Positions 57,501 through 64,000 of a stretch of 64,000 nucleotides of DNA are shown here, piece after piece. The stretch lies in assembly GCA_902362865.1 (NCBI GenBank), contig CABIYE010000003.1:108895-172894 (forward strand), written 5' to 3'. A program made the translations under genes and the position numbers. The number at the start of each line of letters is the position of its first letter. Within the stretch, counting starts at the first letter, position 1. The notes beneath the pieces were generated by a model. That model ran no database searches, was not told the DNA's origin, and saw only the letters and a list, made by a program, of their open reading frames with translations. This DNA is from Clostridiaceae bacterium. Its GTDB lineage: Bacteria > Bacillota > Clostridia > Lachnospirales > Lachnospiraceae.

Positions 57501-60500
57501 GAGTAACGTCTACATTTACACTGTAAGACTTTGCATCTGCATCCAGTACAAACTCAAGATCTGAATCAATATTCGAAATCACTACGCCTGTGCCATAAGA
57601 TACTCCGCCGTTTTTCCACAATGCATTGTCTGTATCATATCCTGTCAGTTCCGGGAATGCCGGAGTCGTAACCGCGTAACCATTCTCAACCGTTGCCAGA
57701 TAAGAATAATAAATCTTGCCGTCCAGTCCCTTGAAGTTCACAAGATAAATCGGATCAACCTCCTGATATACCGGAGTCAGTTCAATGCTCTGTGTAATGG
57801 TATATGCCTGGCCCGGAAGCATCATCTGCCCGTCACTGGAAGCCCAGCAAATGAATTTGTCAGCATCAACCGGTTCTTCTACCGTATAGGAATCGCCGTA
57901 TTTCACATCCACAATATTTCCGGAATCCGTATAGGTAACTGTCAGATCATTCGCCGTAAATTGTGCGTAGTAAGTAGCATCTCCTGTTGCAACCGCATCT
58001 GCTGCCATTGCATTGCCGCCCACTGCCGCATCGAACCATCCTGCGAAGGTATATCCATCCGTTGTCGGTTCCGGAGACGGAAGCGGGATTACCTCACCTT
58101 CTGCCACAGTCTTCTGATCCACCATTGTGCCATCGGCAAGTTTAAAGTCGATAGTATAAACCGGAATCTTCTTCAATGCCTTTGCTGAAATCTTCACATC
58201 TGCATCCGGCATCGTGAAGGTATATTCATTCAAGCCGGTTCTTACTGCTTCGACAGCCTTACCATCCGTCGTCGTCACCGTCACGTACGCCAGATCATAA
58301 TTTTCATCCGTATCCGCCGTGAACTTCACCTGCTCACCGACAAGCGCCGTATCCACATCACAGGTAAGAGCCACTCCTTCCGGAGTATCCGTAAGAATCT
58401 TAAATTCCTTCGTATTCTCTACCCACTGTGCTTCGTATACAATCTCGTCTGCTGCGTCATCCGCAACCGCATATGCTGCGTTCGCCGCTAACTTCGTATT
58501 TCCGCCGTCAGCGCTCCATCCCTGGAATTCATATCCGGCACGTACCGGTTCTGCGGCCGGAGCCGTTCCCTGCGTACCTTTTGTCACAATCTGTAAATCA
58601 TACAGCGCTCCATCCGATATGAACTTCACAATTGCTTTTTCTGCCGGAATTTCTTCATAATTTACCGTTACAGTCACATTTTCTGCAGGCATGGTAAACT
58701 GATACTCTTCTGCTGTCTTCGCCAGGCAGGAAATAACAGTTCCGGTGGTATCACCGACAACCGTTACATCTTTTACTGCATAGCCATCAGGAATCGTCAG
58801 TTTTGCGACCTTAATTTCGCCGAATTTTCCACGGTTCGCATCGACAGACACACCGCCCACATTCGGATTGACAACCGTTGTCACTTCATATTCTTCTGCC
58901 TCAAATTTTGCTTCGTAAGTAATATCCTTAGAAGCAGTTGTGTCAGAATTTAATTTGTCATCCCCGTTATACCAGCCCTCAAAAGTGCAGCCTTCTTTAG
59001 CCGGATCTGCCGGAGCCGTGATAACCGCGCCTTTTTCCACATATGCCACATCATAGAGACTTCCATCCGCCACATATTTAATAACGTAGTGATCCTGCGG
59101 AACCTTCTCAAATGTCGCCGTCACATGCACATTAAACGCAGGCATGGTAAAGGAATAATTTTCTCCTTCTTTGACAACCGCTACCGGAATCCCCTGATTT
59201 GCATCATCGGCATTCACAGCGGTAATTCCTCTCAGAATATATCCCTCTGGCACCGTCACATTCAACGCAACATTATCGCCATAAGCATAACTGACATCAA
59301 CATCTGCCAGCTCCACCTTCGTACCGTCCGCCGTATCGCCTGCCGTCTCTAGCGTTACCTGATAGGTCTTTGCCGTATACTGCGCAGCATAGATCAGATC
59401 CTTCGTAACAGTATCATTATTCCGATACTCATAGCCTGTCTCTGTATCCACCCATCTGCCAGTTTCACTGCCTTCCTTCTCAGGAACCGCAGGTGGAGTT
59501 ACTACAGCGCCATACTCATAAGTCTGTACATCATACAAGCTGCCGTCTACCATATACTTCACGGTATACTGATTCTGCTCAGTCTGCACTTCAACCGTCA
59601 CATCCTGCGCCGGCATGGTGAAGGTATACTCCCCATCCTGTGAACCTGTCTCCGGCTGCAGAACGCTTCCATCCGCACATACAACCCGGATCCCTGCAAA
59701 AGTCTGTCCGTCCGGAAGACCTAAAACAGTAACCGTTACCGTATCGCCCGCCTGTGCGCTGGTTTTATCCACCGTCACATACGCTCCCTCAGTAACCATA
59801 TATGCATTTGGAGAAAAGATTGCATAATAAGTGGTAGCGCTTGTTACTTCTGTCTTTTCAACATCAACAATCTTATCTGCATTTCCCTTTTCCGTGCTCC
59901 AGCCTTCAAACGTACATCCTTCTTTTACCGGATTCTCCGGCACGGACGGACTCCCGCCTGTCTGTACACTCTGCGTATCCCAGACTCCGTTATCGTCCGT
60001 CATAAATTTCACTTCATTACCCTTTTCACGTACGTTCGCTGTAATTATCACATTCTTGCCCGGCATAGTGAAGGAAAATACACAGCTATTGCCGGACGTC
60101 TCCGTCAGACTTGTCGGAACATAAACGCCGTCTTCCGTTACAGCAGCAGCTCCTGTCACTTCATATCCGTCAGCAGCAGCCAGGGTTACCTGTACATTAT
60201 CCCCCGTCTTAGCTTGCGCCGGTACCGTTGAGTTTGCCGTATCAATATTCGCACTGTCTTTCAATTGAACATTATATTCCGATGCTTCCCACTGTGCGGT
60301 AACCACTAAATTACCGGAAATCGCCTGCAACACGTCATCTGTCACCGACCAGCCTGCGAAGGTATATCCGTCTCGCTGCGGTTCTGTCGGCTTCAGATCG
60401 GAAGCATCCGCCTGGCCCGTTGCAGGATCTGCTTCTGCAATACCGCTTGCCAGCACGCTTCCCGTACCGTCCTGGAATACAACAACATAGCTGCCATCGT

Positions 60501-61152
60501 ATCCAAACACTTCTGAGAACGTCATATTGCCCTTCACTACAACCGTCTCTCCCGGAGCATAGGTATCCGTTCCATCAGACCATCCCAGGAATACCTTATC
60601 CTGCTCTGTCTTTGTCGTAGTTTCCGGCAGAACAATCTCAGCTCCGTAATCGGCCGCCTGCGTGTCGCCGCCAATCACTACGCTGTACGAAGTACGGTAA
60701 TTGCCGCCAACAATCGTAATCCTGGTATCGGTATTAAAATTAGTTTCCCAGCCGTAGCCAAGTGTAAATTCCAACGTCTTGCCGGTATCATCATTCACTG
60801 TCGCCACAGCCATACCTGCATAGTCCCCTGCCTCGACAATTGCTGTAACAGAAGCCGCTCCGCCCCAGCCGGTCCAGTATGCAGTATTCCCATCCACATC
60901 TGTTACCGTATCCGGCATCGTCACCTGAAACTTATGAGACGAACTTCCGTCTGTAACGGTAAATCCGCTCGTTATTTTCTGCGGTTCTCCGTTGACATCG
61001 ACCTGGACAGAATATTCTGCGTCAGAAGTCGACGCTTCGCTGACCAACGCCATCTGCGGAAGCAGGCTTACGACCATCAGCAGTGCAAGGAATCCACTCA
61101 AGAACTGACGTACTTTACGCTTCATCTTTGGTTTGCCTTTTTCGTAGATCAT
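51568..61152 (-). CDS. 3194-residue repeat-rich surface protein with three SLH domains
   Basis: A giant exported protein. It has a signal peptide (about 1-40), then about 20 modules ending in a YxFTMPxxDVxVxA-type strand (bacterial repeat/PF18998-like), interleaved with about 14 InlB B-type repeats (YTFAGWxxxx...YxAxW) in the first two thirds. Three SLH domains follow (about 3010-3194, TREMF/TREQM/RAHAAQ motifs). SLH domains imply non-covalent binding to wall polymer. Function is probably adhesion or a stalk-like spacer; no enzymatic domain is seen. The start is firm: AAGGAGG before ATG 61152. Upstream is a divergent LytTR regulator with paired operators, the likely control system. Confidence 0.92.
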   Translation of the reverse strand: MIYEKGKPKMKRKVRQFLSGFLALLMVVSLLPQMALVSEASTSDAEYSVQVDVNGEPQKITSGFTVTDGSSSHKFQVTMPDTVTDVDGNTAYWTGWGGAASVTAIVEAGDYAGMAVATVNDDTGKTLEFTLGYGWETNFNTDTRITIVGGNYRTSYSVVIGGDTQAADYGAEIVLPETTTKTEQDKVFLGWSDGTDTYAPGETVVVKGNMTFSEVFGYDGSYVVVFQDGTGSVLASGIAEADPATGQADASDLKPTEPQRDGYTFAGWSVTDDVLQAISGNLVVTAQWEASEYNVQLKDSANIDTANSTVPAQAKTGDNVQVTLAAADGYEVTGAAAVTEDGVYVPTSLTETSGNSCVFSFTMPGKNVIITANVREKGNEVKFMTDDNGVWDTQSVQTGGSPSVPENPVKEGCTFEGWSTEKGNADKIVDVEKTEVTSATTYYAIFSPNAYMVTEGAYVTVDKTSAQAGDTVTVTVLGLPDGQTFAGIRVVCADGSVLQPETGSQDGEYTFTMPAQDVTVEVQTEQNQYTVKYMVDGSLYDVQTYEYGAVVTPPAVPEKEGSETGRWVDTETGYEYRNNDTVTKDLIYAAQYTAKTYQVTLETAGDTADGTKVELADVDVSYAYGDNVALNVTVPEGYILRGITAVNADDANQGIPVAVVKEGENYSFTMPAFNVHVTATFEKVPQDHYVIKYVADGSLYDVAYVEKGAVITAPADPAKEGCTFEGWYNGDDKLNSDTTASKDITYEAKFEAEEYEVTTVVNPNVGGVSVDANRGKFGEIKVAKLTIPDGYAVKDVTVVGDTTGTVISCLAKTAEEYQFTMPAENVTVTVNYEEIPAEKAIVKFISDGALYDLQIVTKGTQGTAPAAEPVRAGYEFQGWSADGGNTKLAANAAYAVADDAADEIVYEAQWVENTKEFKILTDTPEGVALTCDVDTALVGEQVKFTADTDENYDLAYVTVTTTDGKAVEAVRTGLNEYTFTMPDADVKISAKALKKIPVYTIDFKLADGTMVDQKTVAEGEVIPLPSPEPTTDGYTFAGWFDAAVGGNAMAADAVATGDATYYAQFTANDLTVTYTDSGNIVDVKYGDSYTVEEPVDADKFICWASSDGQMMLPGQAYTITQSIELTPVYQEVDPIYLVNFKGLDGKIYYSYLATVENGYAVTTPAFPELTGYDTDNALWKNGGVSYGTGVVISNIDSDLEFVLDADAKSYSVNVDVTPAECGSEVSTADKAAYNSTVTLTVDTPDGYVLKNISADLADNGIAEGIVLIPTNAEGVYTFTMPAGDVNVHVEYEEIPAEKVLVKFMNNGMLYDYQIVDKGSFSNEVVTPDPVMDGRTFEGWSRNGGKNKVKAGDTYSIPEDADDVVVYEAYWKADEYTVTYALDGGTPDYPAETVEYGEQAVLPAAPEKAGCEFAGWLSSQTNMVYNAGAKYTVTDNVTFTAQWVSSQYVVKFVDAATGVVYGYEAVSHGDSVTAPAPEKTGYTLVNWVDSADDSNTVNAGQTFEVTKSAVYTANWEKQSFQVTSAGSNCTVTPATQTAEYNASVEFTVEADEDYEVDTVYITYTENGTKEIKVLIPDEDGNYSFTMPGADVQIVASAKKTVYQISTSAGENTAISCDVTEAKVGTDVTFTVKATDKNYSVGNVYVEAKDGTMIPVSIVLDDNGDAVYHFTMPEQNVTIKSQAVQGEYTVTYLDSDNTLLKQETVKAGETTEAMAAPEVPEGYVFAGWKLLMSDGDVSYAAGETITVEEDLYLQAVYEGVENTVSAGVADNLYILKADQGKDMSNSVDFLNNRANTLAAKNGETVYFQVSAKYNWKITDITITSAGGNSDLVVVPTLIAKGTVEDAEDTDQIGNDLYTYAFTMPAESVVINVYTEARAYNVKVEENIPQAGDFTINGYTTTNRDVAQGSTVEIAITPVNGYRVASVVGSYTNKAGDLSFVQGSYDYNTNTYSFPMVPFDVTVNITYVAYDYNVNVSDSNASTYDPQVTGKPGTAAELENVDNKGYVALLDEDGKELFEDPDMDGTYYPANAQYQTGDLVSFVVKTYRGWVFDSVKVTYADGTQSCQLTENNGIYYFNMPAAEDVKVTANFVKDTYTITKEVEGEDHGSILMNGLTENQITSAYKDDVNVTVIPDAGYYVKSISYALDDTAANDFSNGVSYTSGLQTDVLDTSHEITFRTPSSDVKVTVEYGKIDYTLQTAVNGAGTVELSAQKANVGERIDVATTPDYGYKLVKLEVMTVSGAKVDFTENNTESESGTGSYYFTMPAEAVTVTATFEKVDYVVTYVNYDSTVIAMEGVTYKETADVAYHVADVVTGPVGQHFVGWTSADVETPVTEPSTDNADFVIVKDTVIRAEFVYDQTDVVFLDTENGTVQSGGNQTSPEFTRNQYYDDRIEFTAVPEEGYEIDAVEVKTMDKDGNLTSVEYTGSVGDDKTGEYSFQIPATYKASVHEVQSYPVYVNVTFKKSAYTLTQDENCGTDGSIAVNGAVSTQTSFRYAYNDEVTITATPNAGYYVESIVAEYFAEDSRFTVAKTDSEAPAMNTAAGEPVTLSFRMPAQDVTYKVTYAKIDYSITKVFDAVQGKVETFDKDGKAISQAQIDDQVDVTVTPNKGYALKELTVTYDDGTQSVIFTGVGENAFTFTMPAKAVTVTAIFTEVTYTAKLTKTGEGNATLNTYFTETMNADYLDTVTIGAVPADGWHLAAIRVTGDAQTGDVAVSPAISAEGGNYTFTMPNCDVKVEVVFEKNDYSITVVSDETQGTVTTTPAESAQVEDVVKVNVKPNQGYALDDLTVTYADGQKSAALTGISDNNYTFTMPAADVTVTATYKTVTYEAVLEKTGEGTVRLNGHNAKTADVNYKDSVTLEITPDDGWYLKSLLVDGGEIEVTPAVQENGGEYTFTMPNYDVEISVVMEKITNTVTVYAVNAYEEGHGTVTMNADSAQVGDRMTITADPDDGYRVKRVSVVDAEGNSVPVSFVSEGVDYLEKWSFTMPASAVDVRVVFEAYAASYYTDCRTDDWYYEAVTYLTDLGLMTGMTDDLFGPQILMTREMFVTVLARMEGIDVTEWEGVDSGFTDASADGWYAPYLAWAKENGVTTGYTDGSGRFGVAEPITREQMFTMMYRYAKSKGVDMTVTYPQFMDRYVDKDQISEYAYDALVWCVSEGIAKGMSDTTINPQEYAPRAHAAQMFKNYIDYTWYR

Positions 61153-61246
61153 ACATTACCTCCTTATTAAATTTTAGCAAAAATCTCAGCCGCCATCCGG
61201 CTACCATCGGAATAGCAGCTCAGCTTCTTTTTGATAGTACATTTCC

Positions 61247-61289
61247 GTTATATACGCAGAAGTGTGCTATCAAAAATATGATAGCACAC
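61247..61289 (-). promoter_or_regulatory. Candidate promoter and inverted-repeat operator of the giant surface gene
   Basis: TATAAC (61247-61252, minus strand) is a possible -10, with no good -35. The perfect 11 bp inverted repeat GTGTGCTATCA-aaaata-TGATAGCACAC (61262-61289) covers the -35 position. A half-site, TGATAGTAC, lies at 61232-61240. This resembles an operator for a dimeric regulator. Confidence 0.55.
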
Positions 61290-61319
61290 CAAATTTTAGA
61301 AAAAAAGCTGTTGCTCCCG

Positions 61320-61349
61320 AACGGTAAATATTATACTCAAACGGTAAAT
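61320..61349 (+). promoter_or_regulatory. Direct repeat, candidate LytTR binding site
   Basis: AACGGTAAAT occurs at 61320-61329 and 61340-61349, an exact 10-mer at a 20 bp period. LytTR-domain regulators bind pairs of roughly 9 bp direct repeats about two helical turns apart. The site lies about 65 bp upstream of the expected start of the response regulator transcript, a normal activator position. Confidence 0.6.
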
Positions 61350-61387
61350 TTACGTACTTAGGACTAGCCGTCACGCCAGCGACTTGG

Positions 61388-61393
61388 TACAAT
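61388..61393 (+). promoter_or_regulatory. Extended -10 of the response regulator gene
   Basis: TGG-TACAAT (the hexamer is 61388-61393) about 48 bp before the start codon, with no recognisable -35. This fits an activator-dependent promoter served by the direct repeat upstream. Confidence 0.5.
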
Positions 61394-61441
61394 GAAAAAC
61401 GGAAATATCATAAAATAAGAAATAAATTTGAGGTAGTACGA

Positions 61442-62158
61442 ATGATGAAGTATCCGTTTTATATAGCTGTCTGTGATGACGAAGCGACAGACAGAGAGCA
61501 GATCAGGAAAATGACAGAAGAAGTGTGCCGGGCAGAAAAAATCCGGGCGGAAATCGTCTGCTATGGGACGGCAAAAGACCTTCTGGAAGAGATACAGAAC
61601 GGGAAAGAGTATGCTATGCTTCTGTTAGATGTGCTGATGCCGGCACAGGATGGAATGGAACTGGCAAGAGTGCTGAGGGACAAAAAGGTTGAGACAGAGA
61701 TCGTGTTTATTTCCTGCAACCGGGAGATGGCTCTGCAGGGATATGAAGTGGCCGCCGCAAGGTATCTGGCAAAACCGTTGGAAATGAAAAAACTTACAGA
61801 GGCAGTACGTTTCTGTTATGGGAAACTGCGAAACAGGAAAGAGATTCTTCTTCCGACGGATGGACACATACGAAAAATTGCGCCGAAAGATATTTATTAT
61901 ATTGAAATCATCGGAAGAAAAAGCAGAATCATGCAGGAAACACAGGAATGGGATACCAGTCTATCCATGAAGGAACTGGAGGAAATACTTTGGGGGCAGG
62001 GGTTTATCCGGTGCCATCAGAGTTTCCTCGTAAATTTCAGCCATGTAAAAAGTTTCCACACTTCTTCGATGGAACTTACGGATGGCCGGAGCGTTCCGGT
62101 CAGCAAGCACCGTGTCAAAGAAGTGCGGCAAGCTTTTTTTGATTATATGAAAAACTAA
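61442..62158 (+). CDS. LytTR-family response regulator
   Basis: A 238-residue two-component regulator. Receiver domain (about 6-120) with the acidic pair in AVCDDEATD (D12, D13) and the phospho-acceptor D63 in LLLDVLMP. LytTR DNA-binding domain (about 140-238) with KDIYYIEIIGRKSRI and GFIRCHQSFLVNFSHVKSF. GAGG precedes ATG 61442. Its partner is presumably the histidine kinase whose gene converges on it 25 bp downstream. Direct repeats upstream of both this gene and the giant surface gene are natural targets. Confidence 0.93.
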   Translation: MMKYPFYIAVCDDEATDREQIRKMTEEVCRAEKIRAEIVCYGTAKDLLEEIQNGKEYAMLLLDVLMPAQDGMELARVLRDKKVETEIVFISCNREMALQGYEVAAARYLAKPLEMKKLTEAVRFCYGKLRNRKEILLPTDGHIRKIAPKDIYYIEIIGRKSRIMQETQEWDTSLSMKELEEILWGQGFIRCHQSFLVNFSHVKSFHTSSMELTDGRSVPVSKHRVKEVRQAFFDYMKN

Positions 62159-62183
62159 AATCATATCCAAAGGTTAAAACGGA

Positions 62184-63677
62184 TCAGAAAGGAATCACTA
62201 CCGTAATCCGGTAGAGACTTCCGGTCTGTTCCATGGAGAGCATATTATTTCCGAAACGCTTCATAATCTGGCGGATGATTTTCAGCCCATACCCATGTTC
62301 CGGTGTAAGTGTTTTTTTATGATCAGAAGTTTTATCCGGCACAGAATTTTCACAGGAAAAGACAAAGTGTTGTGCTTTACAATGGAAATCCAGCCGGATC
62401 AATGGTTTCCGGGAAATCGAAGCGGCGTTTATAGCATTGTCCAGAATATTCAGAATTAGGGAGCAGAGTTCCGGATCAGAAAGCGGCAGCTTTTTCGGTG
62501 CATCGCAGCGTTCAATTTCTGTTTCAATCCCTTTTGCCTTTGCCATGCCCAGTTTCCCGTTCAGCAGGATATTCAGCGTCTGGTTCCGACAGGATATAAC
62601 AGGACGTATCTGTTCTGCCTGCCCGATCAGTTCCTCCAGATAACCGGGAACCTGTTCGGGATTATCTTTTATCATGGAACGCAGCAGCGTATAGTGTTTC
62701 ACCGTATCATGGCGCAGCATCCTGACTTCTTCCGATTGCAGGCGCAGGTTCTCATAGCTTTCCAGTGCGAGACGGTTCTTAGAGGACAGCACTTCAAGTT
62801 CGGTGCGCCGTCTGGATAATTGCTCGATAAAATCAAAAAGCACTGCGGCAAGACCGGAAAGCAGGCACAGGTTCCACAGCAGGGTTAAAGCAAATTTAGG
62901 AAGGAGCATAATCACTTCCTGTCCCAGACGTGTAAACACACTGGCGGCATAGTCCGGCAAAATGGGGATGCTGACAGCAAGAAACAGCAGATAACCAATT
63001 ATGAGAAACAGGGCAGTTTGAGCCATATGCCGGAAAAAAGGCATTCTCAGTTTCCAGAGGATAAATGTTCCGGTAAGCGCAGCCACCAGTGCAAGAAATC
63101 CTGTAATCTGTGGGAGATTCATAAAAAACACATATAAATCTCCATATTCCAGAAACTTTCCTGTCTGTATAGAAAAGGACAGCAGCACGCTGATCCACTC
63201 AAGGAGGGTAATTCCAGCAAACAGCAGGCGCAGCCGGGAGGCATACAGAGTAAGGAACAGCAGGAATGCCCCGACAGAAAAATGGAAGAACATATCTGTC
63301 GGATCAATGGGGAGCATACCAAAATACTGGTAAAAGAAATCCGCTTTTGATAAAACGATGCACATCCGGAACAGGACAGCAAGGGCAAATATAAGAGGCT
63401 TTGGCAGAAAGATCCCCTGTGAAGCATTCCAGATAAACACTGCAAGCAGGAAAAGGAGCAGAGAAAACAGCAGCACAGCAGGAATCATGGTACGGGCACT
63501 TGATGCGATCAGACCACTTTCATAAGCGTATCCACAGTACAGGGTTACTTCACAGGGGTAAACTGTTCCATCATCTACCTGCTTTTCTGAAGCGGCTGTG
63601 GATTGTGCGATGGTCAGTGTTTTTCCCCCCCCGATAATCCGGAGGCAGGGAGACAGTAACGGGTTCCGCCCGGTCAT
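62184..63677 (-). CDS. Sensor histidine kinase, membrane and kinase part (downstream of a frameshift)
   Basis: A 497-codon frame. From about residue 58 it has seven or eight membrane helices (about 60-285, 7TM-DISM-like layout). A coiled-coil follows, then an HK10/AgrC-type dimerisation segment with the phospho-accepting His in MLRHDTVKHY (about 325-334). A GHKL ATPase domain completes it, with NILDNAINAA (N box) and EHGYGLKII (G box). The first codons in this frame are not a convincing start; the real N-terminus is in another frame upstream (63571-64000), separated by a run of eight G. With seven G the two frames join. Gene order is unusual, tail to tail with the response regulator. Confidence 0.85.
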   Translation of the reverse strand: MTGRNPLLSPCLRIIGGGKTLTIAQSTAASEKQVDDGTVYPCEVTLYCGYAYESGLIASSARTMIPAVLLFSLLLFLLAVFIWNASQGIFLPKPLIFALAVLFRMCIVLSKADFFYQYFGMLPIDPTDMFFHFSVGAFLLFLTLYASRLRLLFAGITLLEWISVLLSFSIQTGKFLEYGDLYVFFMNLPQITGFLALVAALTGTFILWKLRMPFFRHMAQTALFLIIGYLLFLAVSIPILPDYAASVFTRLGQEVIMLLPKFALTLLWNLCLLSGLAAVLFDFIEQLSRRRTELEVLSSKNRLALESYENLRLQSEEVRMLRHDTVKHYTLLRSMIKDNPEQVPGYLEELIGQAEQIRPVISCRNQTLNILLNGKLGMAKAKGIETEIERCDAPKKLPLSDPELCSLILNILDNAINAASISRKPLIRLDFHCKAQHFVFSCENSVPDKTSDHKKTLTPEHGYGLKIIRQIMKRFGNNMLSMEQTGSLYRITVVIPF

Positions 63678-64000
63678 ACTCCAACATGGGAAGTGTAAGG
63701 TATCCGATCCGGTTATCCAGTTCAGGGCAGTCAGTGTAGATCATTTCCCCGTCAAGAAAAACGCTGATCGTCCGGTTGACGACGCCTATTTTCAACATAG
63801 GGCTGTCGGATTCTTCTGTTAGTTCTTTTGAATAATAAAAAGTCTGCCCGGAATAAGAAAGTCCGGAATATCCTCCGGTACCATCTGAAACCAGCTCCGT
63901 CTTCTTGCCCGCTTCTTCGGTATAAACAACCCATCCGTCTCCGCCATTCCAGTATTCTTCACCATCATCAGCAAACCGGAACAGTTCGTAGGACACATCT
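63571..64000 (-). CDS. Sensor histidine kinase, N-terminal extracellular part (5' end outside window)
   Basis: Open from the window edge. The visible 140 or so residues form a beta-rich extracellular domain (YSGLSYSGQTFYYSKEL, LKIGVVNRTISVFLDGEMIY, IGYLTLPMLEYDRAEPVTVSLPPDYRGG). This is the ligand-sensing type found before 7TM-DISM kinases. In this frame it runs past the G8 tract into a short nonsense tail (KNTDHRTIHS...) and stops at 63571. It is therefore the front half of the kinase whose C-terminal part lies at 62184-63640 in the next frame. A GTG near 63996 need not be the true start. Confidence 0.8.
   Translation of the reverse strand, partial: DVSYELFRFADDGEEYWNGGDGWVVYTEEAGKKTELVSDGTGGYSGLSYSGQTFYYSKELTEESDSPMLKIGVVNRTISVFLDGEMIYTDCPELDNRIGYLTLPMLEYDRAEPVTVSLPPDYRGGKNTDHRTIHSRFRKAGR
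63620..63632 (-). repeat. G8A5 homopolymer tract at the kinase frame break
   Basis: On the minus strand eight G (63625-63632) are followed by five A (63620-63624). The upstream frame reads CGG-GGG-GGG-AAA, the downstream frame GGG-GGG-GGA-AAA. Loss of one G (or gain of two) restores one open frame through LPPDYRGG-KTLTIAQS. Such tracts are prone to slipped-strand mispairing. Confidence 0.85.

Noticed and set aside
51559..60124. Long plus-strand frames (for example 51559-52860, 53062-54654, 56152-57564)
   Set aside because: They lie antisense to the 3194-residue gene, are rich in Cys, His, Arg and Ile with no domain pattern, and lack ribosome sites. They are shadows of a well-supported frame.

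Overview
The window looks like chromosome from a low-to-mid GC Gram-positive gut anaerobe of the Clostridia, most likely Lachnospiraceae. The evidence is strong AGGAGG-type ribosome binding sites, sigma-A type promoters, very large SLH-anchored and repeat-rich surface proteins, an LCP-linked polysaccharide cluster and a Firmicutes-type selenium locus. The genus is inferred, not shown. No rRNA, tRNA, CRISPR array, insertion sequence or prophage was seen.

Layout. (1) 1-13.8 kb, minus strand: three exported proteins. These are a giant GH127-type glycosidase whose C-terminus lies outside the window, a papain-like secreted peptidase with a small membrane protein downstream, and a 1821-residue BspA-type leucine-rich-repeat protein with three SLH domains. 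(2) 14-22.9 kb, minus strand: a selenium locus in two transcription units. Unit one is yedF-selD-selA-selB-lysR. Unit two is a cysteine desulfurase-like protein, a YedE-type transporter, a TusA-like protein and a DUF3343 protein. selD is itself a selenoprotein gene: an in-frame TGA at codon 16 is followed by compact hairpins, so a naive ORF call loses its first 60 codons. (3) 23.1-26.3 kb, plus strand: an RNA methyltransferase, a DUF3048 lipoprotein and UDP-galactopyranose mutase (glf). (4) 26.3-49.0 kb, minus strand: a 22.7 kb surface polysaccharide cluster with an LCP ligase, aminotransferase, two initiating sugar-phosphate transferases, many glycosyltransferases, two polymerase-like membrane proteins, a flippase, TagD and a TagB/F-like enzyme, a PssD/PssE pair and a protein with two fused acyltransferase-3 domains. 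(5) 49.3-51.4 kb, plus strand: a glucose-type PTS EIICBA permease behind a BglG/LicT-type antiterminator leader. (6) 51.6-64 kb: a 3194-residue repeat protein with SLH domains, a divergent LytTR response regulator, and a sensor histidine kinase converging on it. The kinase frame is broken at a run of eight G.

How it may work together. LCP, the two priming transferases and TagD/TagB-F suggest a wall-linked, glycerol-phosphate-decorated polysaccharide. glf could supply galactofuranose. The SLH proteins would sit on a wall polymer. The LytTR regulator and the giant SLH protein share a 289 bp divergent control region that holds a direct repeat and a perfect 11 bp inverted repeat. This makes a phase-variable switch of surface architecture plausible but unproven.
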